Assembly: GCA_033032865.1 (NCBI GenBank)
Contig: JAWHQI010000019.1
Location: 14,860,001-14,924,000 of the forward strand
Direction: 5' to 3'
Source of the DNA: Dactylorhiza incarnata
Taxonomy: Eukaryota; Streptophyta; Magnoliopsida; Asparagales; Orchidaceae
Length of the DNA: 64,000 bases
Made by a program: the position numbers and the translations under genes. The notes below the pieces were generated by a model. It ran no database searches, was not told the DNA's origin, and was given only the letters and a program-made list of their open reading frames with translations. Each line of letters opens with the position of its first letter. Position 1 is the stretch's first letter. Positions 39,989-51,990 of the stretch are shown here, piece after piece.

Positions 39989-41214
39989 TGTTGGATCGAT
40001 AGACGCCTTTAGAGGGGGGGGGGGGTGAATAATGGAATAAAAATTCTTTTTATAATTTTATAAAAATGACTAAATTGTTTTTAATAAGAGAGAGCAAAAT
40101 AACAATTTAGCTAAAGGAAGAGAATATTGTAATTTTCAATTTTAGAATTTAGAAACAAGTGCTAAATTTTTTTATGATGAAAGAGATTTAACATAAACAA
40201 TTTTAGATAAAGTGATTTGAATTGAAAGCTTAGTAACCAATATAGTAAAATTTACGCCAAATGAAAGAAATCAAGTAAACACAAAAAGAGACATGATTGT
40301 ATTATATGAAAAAGTGTCTACATAAATTTGATTTCAATAACCCTAGAAATCGGAGGCGTACAAAAGTAAATATCTTTTCCTTTTCTATACTGACTTATAT
40401 CCTCACAAACCGGTTGGCTTTAGCCTATCCTTCCTCGGATATGGCCTCAAGTCGCTCTAGCCAATCCTTCCCCGGATATGGCCTCGAGCACCCCCTAGAT
40501 ATAATCTCCTAGACCTAGTCGCCAACTCACGCGGCGAATTACCCCCTAAGTCGCGCAAGGACCTAGTCACAAACATAAGGCAAATTCTCTAAACGGTTAC
40601 AAAAATATATGGAAGGAAAATAATGATAACAATAATAAAAACTCCATATATGAGATCTTCTGAAGTTGGAGATGAAGGATCGTTGTAGTATGAGCGAGGT
40701 CGAATAGATCGTCCTTCGGATGTAGCGTGACGTAGTCCTCTTCCAGAATTATCCTTAAGCTTTTTGTGGGAGATCCATCTTCGGCAGCATAACAACAATA
40801 GAATTGTGGCACAAGCAATCTCTCTGGGATGGATGTACAAAACATAAAGAAACCTCCAATTTATAGAACTTCTCGCTAGCGCTTGCGGTAGCTCCTAGTG
40901 CCTGCGGTAGCGTTCGTGTGGAGGCGATTATGAAACCGTCGGCGGCGTGGCATTGTGCACGAACTTGAGCTAGCGCTAGGCTGTAGCGCTAGCGCTGGCG
41001 ATAGCTCTAGTTCCAGGCGATAGCGCTAGCACCTGCGGTAACCCATAGCGCTGGCGATAGTGCTTAAGTTCAGTTTGTTGGTTCCATGCTTCTTTCTACC
41101 TGTGGAGTATTGCACCTATAGTTCCTGCACATTATAAACACACGACAAGCAAGATCAAATACAATTTGGGATTTGTTATTCTCAAACAAAGGGATGTGAC
41201 ACACATGTCTAACA
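39989..41214 (-). repeat. 3' LTR of Sirevirus-like element B
   Basis: 1226 bp, TGTTAGACATG...GATCCAACA on the minus strand, with a C tract near the end as in A and C. Its palindrome array uses GCGCTAGCGC-type units (about 40870-41060), and TATA CTATAAATTG lies at about 40855-40865, right after the array in element sense. Confidence 0.8.
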
Positions 41215-42608
41215 ATCTCCCCCTTTTGATAATAACAAATACTCTTAGTAAGAAATTAACAAAGGTGTTTATAGAATATGATAAGCGAGATAAAAGTGCA
41301 ACTATAGTATATGATAAGCATGAGAATAGTGCATACTCCCCCTATCTTAATTCACCCTACATAAATGCAATTTTTGTTTTACTCCCCCTAAATTACAAGA
41401 ATTAGTCTCCCCTTAATCTTCTAGATTTCTCCTCTAGATTTCTTCAATTAATCTCCCCCGTTTGGTATTATCAAAAGAAGGTTGGGTGAGGGTAGTAAGG
41501 AGGCACTCCTTATAAATGATAAAGCATGATTGAGCTTTTGTAATATAGATAATGATAAAGAATTTTAGCATAGTATATATAAGAGATTTCAAATACAAAG
41601 ATAAGAGTTGTAAGCAAGCAGAAGTAAGAAACATCTTTTTTTAAGCATGAAAAGCATAAGTAAAAATATGAGTTTAAGTTCAAAATTGAAAGATGTTTTA
41701 ACCTTTTTGAAATCTCAAAGTTTTTCATAAAGATACCAAGCATGAAATGAACATATCAAAAAGAGATTATACTATAATATTACTCAATTTCAAGTTTAAG
41801 AGATACCAAACATTGTAGAGATCATGCTAGGTTATCTAGTGCATTTCTTATATAAAGAGTAGTATACATAAAGCATTAGAATCCAATACTCATGAGAAGA
41901 AGTGTTATGAAAGATAATGAAGTGAACATAAGTGTATTTTGAGCAATGTTAACAAATGATTTAAATCACAAAATACAAGACATATGTAAAGTAAAGTGCA
42001 CAATAAAACACAAGTATATTACTTTCACACACTTTTAATGCACATAATTTTTAACAAATTGGTGTAATAACCAAGGTTTTCACAAGACACTTTACTATTC
42101 TTTCCAAGGTGCTCAACCTCACAATGCTTATGAAGACTTATCAGGAGGTTCATGTAGTGCTTAGGGGAGTTATATTTGTCTATTTTTTTGTTCACTTTTG
42201 TGAGACAACAATCTTCGAATACACTTGTTTTGCAAACCCAAACACAATTTTTAAAGTCAACCACTTTTCTTAATTTCTTAAGTGCAATTCAAATTTATTG
42301 TAGGTAATAAACTTATGCAAGTTTTAATTTATTGTACAATTACAATACACAAGCAAGCATTTTAGATTTAAACACACATGTACATTACTAAACATAAGTG
42401 AATGTAAAGGTATCATTATCAATCACAATACATTTACTCATACTTAGAGGCATGCTATGCTTGGTTCTACACATATTTTTAAATACAATTGATGCACTTT
42501 AAATAGATGTATCAAAGCATGATAAACAAAACAATGTTCATAGTAATTTGAAGGAATAAGTTTTAACATTGTAAATAATTCTAAATAATAGAATTCATAC
42601 ATGCTTGA
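41215..42608 (-). other. 3' non-coding interior of element B with multiple polypurine tracts
   Basis: No gene. Within 41215-41460 the minus strand has at least five GGGGGAG-like tracts (near 41216, 41337, 41383, 41410 and 41455). Clustered PPTs before the 3' LTR are typical of Sireviruses. The conserved block is at 42104-42162. Confidence 0.6.
42104..42162 (-). repeat. Conserved non-coding block in Sirevirus-like interiors
   Basis: The minus strand matches 61038-61094 and 61207-61265 in element C: AAGCACTAC, CCTGATAAGTC, AAGCATTGTG and GAGCACCTTGG, in order. The conservation is much higher than in the flanks. Confidence 0.6.
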
Positions 42609-45600
42609 TGTAACATCCCCCAAACAACTAGACCCCTAGAGTGGTTTTGTCATGACTAGGTCATGACAAAACCCTAGGAAGCTTGAAGAGATCACTTGGC
42701 CTTAGGCTTGAAGGAGAAGAGCACCTTGGTTTGCAAATAGAAATTTCTAGTTACCAAGCTTAGGGTTGGACTTTTGGGCCTCACCTTGACCCTTTGACCC
42801 CACCATGGCACACCTAACCCTTTGGAGGGTCCCGTAGAGCATCAAGGACCCATTGGGGTCAACCAAAGAGGCCAAATTGACCAAAGCCAACCCCAACCTT
42901 AAATTGTTCAAAGTAGCCTAATTAGGGTCAATTGGCCTCTACCATGCCAAATTGACATTTCCCATACCCTTATAAGGTTATTAGGTACTCAATGGACCAA
43001 AAAGCTCCATCATGGGGCCACCAATTTGGCAAATTAGACTTAATTCAACTCTAGCCCTATTTTGGTCAAATTTCCCTAATGTGGGTCAATTGACCTCCAC
43101 TTTGCCAAATTGACCCTACCTAGACCTTCATAACCCTTAGGGAGGCCAATGGGTCACTAACCACCCATTGGGGCCAACCCAAATGGTCAAATTGACCAAA
43201 GTTAACTCCACCCTAAATTTAGGTCAAAATGACCTATTTTGACCTAATCAAGCCAAATCCACATGGGATAGACTCAATTGAGGTGGTCCACCACCTAATG
43301 GGGTTGAGAATTACTAAAATTTCCATTCAATTTTAGAGAATTCGGCCAGGAGAGAGAAAATCCCATTTTCCCCAAAAATGAAGTAGAGAGAAAGAGAGAA
43401 GTAATGACATTCATGGCCAAGGGGAGGCCAAAGGCTCTCCCAATTGATGGGGATTCATCTCCCCTGGATGTTACAAGAATTTTAGGAGTTTTTCCAGCCC
43501 ACATGGGGGCTGAAATGGGGAGTTTTCACCATGGACGAAATTAGGCTTAATGGCCATTAATGGCCATGGCCGAAATCCCCCCCCCCTCAAATTCCCCCTA
43601 TACAGCCCCCCATTATCAAATCTAACTCCACCATTAGCTTCAAAAGGTGGATGGCAGTCAAAATCATATATTGGATCGAAGATTTTGATGGATAATGGAG
43701 AGATCGGGCAAGCTCGCCGGAGAAGGGAAAAGCCATGGCCGAACACTGCCGCCATCGACGTCGGGCTCCAAGAAGGCCTGGTTCTTCTCCTCTTCTCTAG
43801 TGGATAGATCTACATCAAAAATCAGCAAGTATTGGGGCCAATTGGTTCCCAATCAACATGGCTGAAATCTCCATTTTTTGAGGTTTTTCTTCTTGTCTAA
43901 ACCACCGGTTCTGGCCACCACTGGCCGGTCAAGACCCCCCATCGCCGGCCACCACCTCAAGGAAGGTGGTGGTGGCATTGGCAGGACGGGGAGGGGTGTG
44001 GGTGGCCGGTATAACCACTTCCAAAACCGCCCAGGTCAGAGCAATCTCAGCCGTTGGCTAGAGGAAGAAGAAAGTGGGATGCTGTCCATTTCTGCCTCAA
44101 GATGTGTGCTGCAGTTTTGTTATTTTATTTCGTATTTCTGTCTTTTATTTTGCTGTACATAAAATAATTTATTAAAAATACTTAGGCCCCTCTACAGAAA
44201 AAGTGGTCAACATCAAAGTTGTCGCCCTTGGAGTCTACTTTATTTTAAAATTTGTTTCAGCCGAAAAGGAGTTCTGTAGCTCCATGTAGGTCCATTTTGG
44301 TGGGACTAGTCCCTAGTATTGGACAGGCACCATTTCTTGAATAACTTTTGATTGGGTTATGGGATTGACTTGAAAATTGAAAACTAGGCTATTTGTACCT
44401 ACACCCATAACATATACAATGATGGGAATTTTAGGAGAAATTTTTTCTAAGGTTTTTGTAATAATTTAATAGTTCATATATTATTTAAATTTAAGGTCTA
44501 ATGACCTCCAATCCCCTCCAAATTTTGGTGGGTGCCTCTTAGGGTTATTATATGACACTGGTAAAAATATCAGCCCAATTGGGACTGATTTGGTTGGGTA
44601 ATTTGTCAACCCAAGTTAGGTCATATTTGGTCAAAGTTAGGGCATGGTGTTTATCTTGGGGTATGGTCGTCAGAACTCATCACCATGAGTTGAAACCTTG
44701 ACCACTGGTTTAGGATCACCTAAAACACCTTCATGAGTAATATGGGGTGGTGTATAGGTGGATATGCCCTAGAACCCTAGTTTTACCCTTTGGGGTGCAG
44801 TTAGAGCTTTGTGAAGGACATGTGGTCAAAAGATATAGAATGGTCATGGAACCTAAGAGATATGTTCATGGGATGTATTTATACCCTAGGGAATTTTGAG
44901 AGAATTTTAGGAGAATTTATTCCCCCTAAATTAGGTCGTAACCCCTTTAGGTTATCTTCTTTTAAGAGATATTTACATGCACAAATGAACCTGGAAGAAG
45001 ATGAAATCTTTGTGGTGCCTTTATAATCATATCATAGACCTATGGTATTTTTTGTGGAATTTAGTAGATGATTTAACTAGTACTTCATTTACAAGGAACT
45101 AATTTGTCTTAATCTTAAGAAATATAATTAAGGGTCCAAAACACTCTGGAAAAATGTGCAACCTGGTGATAGGACATTTCAGAGCACTAGGAAGCTCTGT
45201 GAATTTTTATATAATTTTTGGAGGTTGTTATCAGTAGGATACTTCACAACATATGCAAATTTGGAATTAATTGGATTAATTATTTCAGTGAGGAAATGAT
45301 TGCCATAAATTGTGAAACTCTGTATTTAAGCTTTTCTGGATATAATAGAGATCTGGTAATTTTTCTATAATTTTGACATAAGTATTCTTGGTAGTTCCTT
45401 CATAAATCTTCAAGTTTGGATAGAAGTTAAATATTAAAAATAGAGGACATTTCCTTACTGTAAAATTGTGATATTCATTATTTACTGTTATTTTGGCATG
45501 ATAGATTTATCAGAATTTTATGAAGATCGTGTATTGAGAATACCTTACACTTCATGTTCATATTCATACTTGGCAAATATTGGAGAAATTTAAATAAATG

Positions 45601-45697
45601 TTAAAATGTTGAGGAAAAATATGATTCTCTGGATTTAGTTTTGAAACATCATGATAGACCTCCAGTAAATATCTTGAGTCAGATGGATGAATATTTG
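42609..45697 (+). repeat. LTR of second Tekay-like subfamily, left part
   Basis: Starts TGTAACATCCCCC inside element B. Although diverged, it follows the plan of the 14510 LTR: TTGAC/GTCAA array (about 42780-43260), GC-rich island with the CCACCACCTC hairpin (about 43935-43975), a GTAGCTC-type block (about 44170-44300) and long AT-rich DNA. It stops at 45697 at the nested insertions and resumes at 55095. No gene is seen. Confidence 0.7.
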
Positions 45698-46923
45698 TGA
45701 AAGTTGAGTTATAGTTCTCATTCTTATTATTAAAAGTCTTATTTAACTTTGTTTCAAATTAAGTGATATATATAAATATATATGAGTGCTGATTGAGAAA
45801 GTAAAACATAAATAAACAAGCACATAACCAGATGGCACAAGATATATAGTAGTTCCCCAAAACCTGGGTACATCTACTCTTCTACCCACTGGTAGGAATC
45901 CACTAGGAGGTTGTTGATAAGGTGCCCTCTCACCAAGGTGATTTTGATAAGGTGTCCACACACCAAGGTGATTTTGATAAGGTTTCCACAAACCAATGGG
46001 AGTTTTGATCAGGTGCCCAATTCACCTAAAAGCTTTTGATAAGGTGCTTATAAACCAAGCTGCAGGTTTTTGCTAAGGTGCCCTGTCACCGGGAGTAAAC
46101 TTTTGAAGGGAGTTTTAACCCTTTACAAGATGGGAAGGAGAAAGGGAAAAGATATATTGTTCTTCTCTTTTAGCTGAGAAGACACTTGAAAATCCTGATT
46201 GGATGTTGAGTTGGATCTGGATGAAGATGGTGAAGAGAGCTCCCCCTGTCTAATTTAGTTGTGGAGGCTCCTTGGTTCCGAATCCTCTATTTCAAATGTA
46301 TGGAGTGGATCACCTCTCATTGTTCTCTGTCGACCTTCTCCTTATTTATAGCTCTGTGTATTAAGATAACACTATAGGAGAGAAATAAATTAGTAGACAG
46401 AGTATTAGAAAGAGAGAAATATTTCCATAACTATTATATCTATAGAAGGAAAGAATTCATTTTGATTTCAAATAATATCCATAATCAACTTAATCAATTT
46501 AGCCAAGAATCAATTAGAGGGAAAGAATGATTCATAACGGCTATAAAAGAATTATATTATTCCATATAAATCAGATCTATAGAAAGAAGGAAAGAGATCT
46601 GGTGTTATTTGAATTTAACATAGTAATCGACGTACGTCGATTACAATTCAACGTAAGCGTCGAATTCATCCTGGCTGAACGTCGAGAGGAGAATAAGGAA
46701 GGTGCGTCGACTAAGGTGCGTCGACTAGAAGTCAGAGCTACGTCGACATAGGATACGTCGAATTCTTATTAAAGTTACTTCGACTCATTCTGAAAGAAAC
46801 GTCGACAACACTTCGACGTTGCGTCGAATACTATTCGACGCATATTTACTTAACCTTGATTTTTCTTTCTTAGAATTCATATTCAACTCATTTTGGGGGT
46901 TAAGACAAATCATTTTCCCAACA
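45698..46923 (-). repeat. 3' LTR of minimal Sirevirus-ended element
   Basis: TGTTGGGAAAATG...CTTTCA on the minus strand. Palindrome array based on ACGTCGA/TCGACGT at 46623-46850, including a perfect 22-bp palindrome at 46623-46644 with core TAATCGACGTACGTCGATTA. TATA CTATAAATAAGG (minus) lies at about 46345-46356. CAnCAAGGTGATTTTGATAAGGTG units repeat at about 45915-46060. Confidence 0.8.
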
Positions 46924-47128
46924 ATCTCCCCCTATTTGTCTTAACCCTATTCAGAGAAAAATTGAATTAGCATTTAATCAACACATCAAAGCATATTTTA
47001 TCGAAAGAGATATATTAGGAAATCAGAAAAATCATTTTCAGAGAATAAGGGGAGAATAGAGAACTAAGTGATCTTTGTGATTTCAAGTGTTAGCCTGTAT
47101 GAAAAATCAACCTGGCTTTGATACCAAT

Positions 47129-48349
47129 TGAAAGTTGAGTTATAGTTCTCATTCTTATTATTAAAAGTCTTATTTAACTTTGTTTCAAATTAAGTGATAT
47201 ATATAAATATATATGAGTGCTGATTGAGAAAGTAAAACATAAATAAACAAGCACATAACCAGATGACACAAGATATATTGTAGTTCCCCAAAACCTGGGT
47301 ACATCTACTCTTCTACCCACTGGTAGGAATCCACTAGGAGGTTGTTGATAAGGTGCCCTCTCACCAAGGTGATTTTGATAAGGTGTACACACACCAAGGT
47401 GATTTTGATAAGGTGTCCACACACCAATGGGAGTTTTGATCATGTGCCCAATTCACCTATAAACTTTTGATAAGGTGCTTATAAACCAAGCTGCAGGTTT
47501 TTGCTAAGGTGCCCTGTCACCGGGAGTAAACTTTTGAAGGGAGTTTTAACCCTTTAAAAGATGGGAAGGAGAAAGGGAAAAGATATATTGTTCTTCTCTT
47601 TTAGCTGAGAAGACACTTGAAAATCCTGATTGGATGTTGAGTTGGATCTTGATGAAGATGGTGAAGAGAGCTCCCCCTGTCTAATTTAGTTGTGGAGGCT
47701 CCTTGGTTCCGAATCCTCTATTTCAAATGTATGGAGTGGATCACCTCTCATTGTTCTCTGTCAAGCTTCTCCTTATTTATAGCTCTGTGTATTAAGATAA
47801 CACTATAGGAGAGAAATAAATTAGTAGACAGAGTATTAGAAAGAGAGAAATATTTCCATAACTATTATATCTATAGAAGGAAAGAATTCATTTTGATTTC
47901 AAATAATATCCATAATCAACTTAATCAATTTAGCCAAGAATCAATTAGAGGGAAAGAATGATTCATAACGGCTATAAAAGAATAATATTATTCCATATAA
48001 ATCAGATCAATAGAAAGAAGGAAAGAAATCTGGTGTTATTTGAATTTAACATAGTAATCGATGTACGTCGATTACAATTCGACGTAAGCGTCAAATTCAT
48101 CCTGGCTGGATGTCGAGAGGAGAATAAGGAAGGTGCATCGACTAGGTGCGTCGACTAGAAGTCAGAGCTACGTCGATATAGGATACGTCGAATTCTTATT
48201 AAAGTTACTTCGACTCATTCTGAAAGAAACGTCGACAACACTTCGAGGTTGCGTCGAATACTATTCGACGCATATTTACTTAACCTTGATTTTTCTTTCT
48301 TAGAATTCATATTCAACTCATTTTGGGGGTTAAGACAAATCATTTTCCA
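47129..48349 (-). repeat. 5' LTR of minimal Sirevirus-ended element
   Basis: Same as 45698-46923 with few substitutions. The central palindrome is broken by one C-to-T change (near 48061), as expected for CpG decay. Confidence 0.8.
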
Positions 48350-49112
48350 AAGTTATATTTACATTTTGGGGGGTGTTGATGTGGTAATTTTTATAGTGGA
48401 AATTGTGGGTGTATTCATTGAAAATTTTGCTGAAAACGAAAAGAAAGAAAAAGAAGATTGAAGAAGAAAAAAGAAAAGAAAAAAAAGGGGGATTGTTATG
48501 AAAAAGTTAAATTGAAACTTTGAAAGTTTTGGTATTGGGAGTGGGCGATGCACACACCTATGTTGCAAAAGTCCAAGTCTGGGGGTGTGGTGCACTTGTT
48601 TATTATAGTCGTGCGGGTAGCTCTATCTTATGCTCATGTTGGGTTAGGTGTGCTTAGCCTCCAGGTTTAATTTTGTTTACCTCACCGTAACCCAAGCCCC
48701 ATCTCTAACCTAAAGTCCTACCGACTCACGCTATGAACCAATCTAGTGTCGTGGAGAGAATGTGACCGGGCGAGCCTATGGTCACCGACACAGATGGATT
48801 TCGGTGTAGTTTGTCCGGCACCCCAATCTTGAGCAATGCTCATCTCAGCGCTTAGTTTACTTTCTCCGTATGCGTGACCGGATGATTCACCGTACTTCAC
48901 CATTTTGAGTGGTTGTAATATGCTTTTACTCTTTTAGAAATATATAAACTGTTTGTGTATAATGAGAAATCTTCTCTATTATCTTTCTTATGCACGTGAG
49001 CATGCGACTTCGCATGGTACTCTGTATTGTAATTCTAGGCCATCTACTTTTCTTTCCCCGCTTGCTTAGAATTTGTTTGCTCGGGACGCGCAAACAGGTA
49101 AGTCTGGGGGTG
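48350..49112 (+). other. Inverted piece of Athila-type interior
   Basis: Non-coding. It has AAGTCTGGGGG tracts at about 48574 and at 49100-49110, the latter being the PPT of the LTR at 49113. It is oriented opposite to the rest of the same element's interior (51060-53448), see findings. Confidence 0.6.
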
Positions 49113-50763
49113 TGATGAGTCCCAATTATATACATATTTTCGGACTCATTTGGGCCGATTTTCTAGTCTTTGCACCACACTTTAGGCTTGTTTTCATTTA
49201 TATTTAATAGCCGTCTATTATTCCACTCTTAGTGCACATGTATGCCCATTCTTGGTGTGATCCCTTGTTTTCCTGTAGTCCTGGAGGTTTTCATGCAGGT
49301 TCATGGATCGTGCGATGCTCGGAGTCTGTTTGGGGGCAATTTCTGCCTGAAATGCCACTGATCGTGCGTTTCCTTCACGCACGATCAGTTGCTCGTGCGC
49401 CTCTGATCGTGCGAGTTCATTTGCTGCCCAAAAACAACTTCAGATTTTGGTCGTGTGTTTGCTACGCACGATCGTGCGCACGGTCGTGCGCTTTATATTT
49501 TTTCTGCAGTTTTGTTTTGCAGGTTTCGGGCACAGAGCGCACGATCACCAGCTTTTAGTGCGCACGATCAGTTGATCGTGCGCCACTGATCGTGCGCCCT
49601 GTTTTCTATAAATATCCAGCCCACGAAATTAGGTCGAACGATCATTCTGCTCCGCCGTTTTCGAGCTCTCTTCGCCTCTTCCGCCCCCTGCATCATCTTC
49701 CACCACCAGGAGGTGCTCCGGGCTTGTTCTTCATGCCAATCTTGAGCCGGAGCTTCCTCTCGGCCTCCTCCTTCATCCTAAAGCTTAAAGAGAAGATCTT
49801 GCCGCCATTTCCTTCAAGCAAGAGGAAGTTTGCAACCTCTACCGGATCGTGAGACAAAAAAGACGGGTTCATTGGAGAGTCGTGACAGCTCTCTCTACCC
49901 CGGACATAGTTGCGGACCGAGCTTGGACGCGGATTGACAACCCGACGATTCCAACTGTGAATCTACAGCAAGCCTTCGGATTCGGTCGATTTCATGTCTT
50001 GTTCTCCTCTTATTGATTGCTGTAATAGTTAGATCTTTTGTATTTTGATTAAGAACACTATAGACCTTGCTATTTAAAGTTATTTCATGTCTATGTGAAG
50101 TACCCTTTTGTTTATCTGTGTGCTTGAGGTGCGCCCCATTCCATCCTCCATCCCGCCGTCACGTTCATGTGCCGCACTAGCAATTACTAGTGGCGTGCTT
50201 GTCGAAGAGGTGCTTGCGACCCTCATCCGTATGCCTACTCTTCCATCCGCCTAGCGAAGCGTGGCATAGCGGCCCGTGTAATCCATTCCGACTCTGCCGG
50301 TGCGAACCATTCCATCTGCTAGCCTTCTCGTCCATCCGCCTAGTGAAGTGTGGCATAGCGGCCCGTGTAATCCATTCGCCTAACGAAGCAGTGCGCTCAA
50401 GGCCTGCATAGTTCGATTCCGCTTGCCTACTCATCCATCCGCCCTTGCGATGCAGCGCGCTCAAGGCCTGCCTAGTCTCCATTCCGCCAAACGAAGCATT
50501 GCATAGCGGCATTGCATAGGAGTAGTTATAATTGTTTTACTTTATTTTCCACAACCAAATCAGCCCCCCTTCGCGTTACTTCCGATTAAAGGACTTCGAT
50601 CTCAAGTCCTTCCTTGAAAGTTAACTCCACCTTACTGTGTTCCTCTGAGATCGATACTTGGGAATTCATTCCCATTTTATATTACTTGAACGATCGGTAC
50701 ACTGCCGTTTCGTACCGCAGTCTAGCTACCGCCTATAGTGGTGTGCTAAGATTTGCGGCATCA
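49113..50763 (+). repeat. LTR of Athila-type element (inverted copy)
   Basis: 1651 bp, TGATGAGTCCC...GCGGCATCA. The GATCGTGCG/CGCACGATC palindrome array covers 49300-49590, and TATA CTATAAATATCC lies at about 49605-49616. Perfect stems include 49358-49369 with 49377-49388, and 49560-49570 with 49573-49583. A later part (50190-50510) holds repeated CCATCCGCCT-AGCGAAG and GGCCCGTGTAATCCATTC units. Confidence 0.85.
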
Positions 50764-51060
50764 GTGGTTTATGACACGCTAGGGGAAAGACGATCTTTCG
50801 TCAACCCCAAACACGACCCTAACTCTTAGCTCGCCAACACACCCTTATCACCTAAACTCCTTTTGGTGACCTTCAATCTCTTCAACCTGACCATGCACAC
50901 CAACTACATGCCACTTCCACTTGGTAGACCCCTAAATATCCAAATTTCACATTTTTACTATCCGCAGACCAACTAACTATATGAAGCTTATAAGTAGAGG
51001 TACTAACTAAAGCTCAGATTTGGGTGTGTGACTAGGTTAGGCTTTTAAGCTTTTGGTGAG
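50764..51060 (-). repeat. Inverted piece of second Tekay-like LTR
   Basis: Read in reverse it matches the 14510 LTR around 18240-18770: TTGGTCTGCGGATAGTAAAAA, GGAGTTTAGGTGAT, GACGAAAGATCGTC and TGTCATAAA. The match leads straight into the sequence that follows 55099. The right limit (inversion breakpoint) is uncertain by some tens of bases. Confidence 0.7.
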
Positions 51061-51990
51061 ATAAAAGTGGAGCTGAATCAAGAGGAAGGGGTAGGCACAA
51101 AGGGGCTAGCAAGGGTAGATGATAGGAATGAAATAAAAAGCTCAACCGGGCCAAAATAATGGCCTACGTCATTCTCACGCACTAGAACTATCCTATGCCA
51201 ATGCTTCAAGAATCGCTTAGGGCAAGTTCTAGCCACCGAGAAAGATTCTCCTTTCTCCCGACTCAAGCAATACGAGTCTAGCGATCGTTTACACACATCC
51301 CTATGCTACTGTTTGATTCACAACGGGTTCACCATTTGAGTAGAGTAAACAATATATACACTAATAGAAAAAATATAAAACCATAAGTATAAAAAGAAGT
51401 CTAATCTACACAAATTTTTATGCAACCGAGCACTTGACTAGGAACACTACTATAGTCAACATTTTACTCTGCTACATAGTCCTAAGCCAGCACCTAGACT
51501 TTCCCAAATAAGCAAAAGAATTAAATTCAACTCAGAGCATGCATACAGATGAGTACGTGCTCAAGTGGGTGTTGTGGTGTGCAGTAAAGATGAACAATAA
51601 TAAATAAATAAGATAAAATTACTTCTAGTATGCAATGCAACATGTGCATTCATAGTGGGTAATGAGAAGCAGCTCTCCCCCAGACTTAATCTAAACAATC
51701 CAACAAAAGATATGACCATGAAATTAAAAATGAAGTCTAGGGGGAAGAGAGTACCCAATGCTCAGAGGTGAGCATACCAGAAGATGCATGAAAATCTGAA
51801 GCAAACCCGCCATTCAGAATTTGCAATGAGTACCTGCAGGGGTGAGCTCCACAAAAACAAAAGAAAGCAGAAATGCTAAAAAGAAATGCAACTAACTAAA
51901 CAAACTGGATAAATTGAAATTACAAGAAAAGTAAGATAACTACTGGGGTTATTGTCATCCCAGAACGACTTATTTGGCATTTGTATAGTT
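51061..51990 (-). other. Non-coding interior of inverted Athila-type element
   Basis: No convincing gene. It includes CTCCCCCAGACTTAA at about 51675 (AAGTCTGGGGG on the minus strand), the same tract type as near the PPT. The left end contains the second inversion breakpoint. Confidence 0.5.

Larger units (their letters stand above)
39989..42608 (-). mobile_element. Sirevirus-like element B, 3' part
   Basis: Contains the 3' LTR (39989-41214), the PPT AAAAGGGGGAGAT on the minus strand (about 41215-41228) and 1.4 kb of the 3' non-coding interior. The interior shares a conserved block of about 58 nt with element C. It is inserted in Tat pol; the 5 bp at the outer edge are GTTAT (39984-39988). 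It is cut at 42609 by a Tekay-like LTR. The rest lies outside the window or has been lost. Confidence 0.75.
45698..48349 (-). mobile_element. Sirevirus-ended element with almost no interior
   Basis: Two direct LTR copies (45698-46923 and 47129-48349) enclose only 205 bp. Read on the minus strand, the interior starts with PBS TGGTATCAAAGCCAGGTT (47126-47109) and ends with AAATAGGGGGAGAT beside the LTR start TGTTGGG (46924-46936). There is no coding sequence. It is TRIM-like in organisation, but its LTRs are 1.2 kb. The last five or so bases of the right LTR and any TSD are missing at 48349, where inverted sequence begins. Confidence 0.8.

Noticed and set aside
49232..49852. Cys-rich and Pro/Ser-rich frames in the Athila-type LTR
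   Set aside because: Repetition of the GATCGTGCG unit creates the pattern. The equivalent frames in the other LTR differ by indels.
51078..51296. Small minus-strand frame as an env-like or host gene piece
   Set aside because: No domain or start context, near an uncertain inversion breakpoint; I cannot support a gene.
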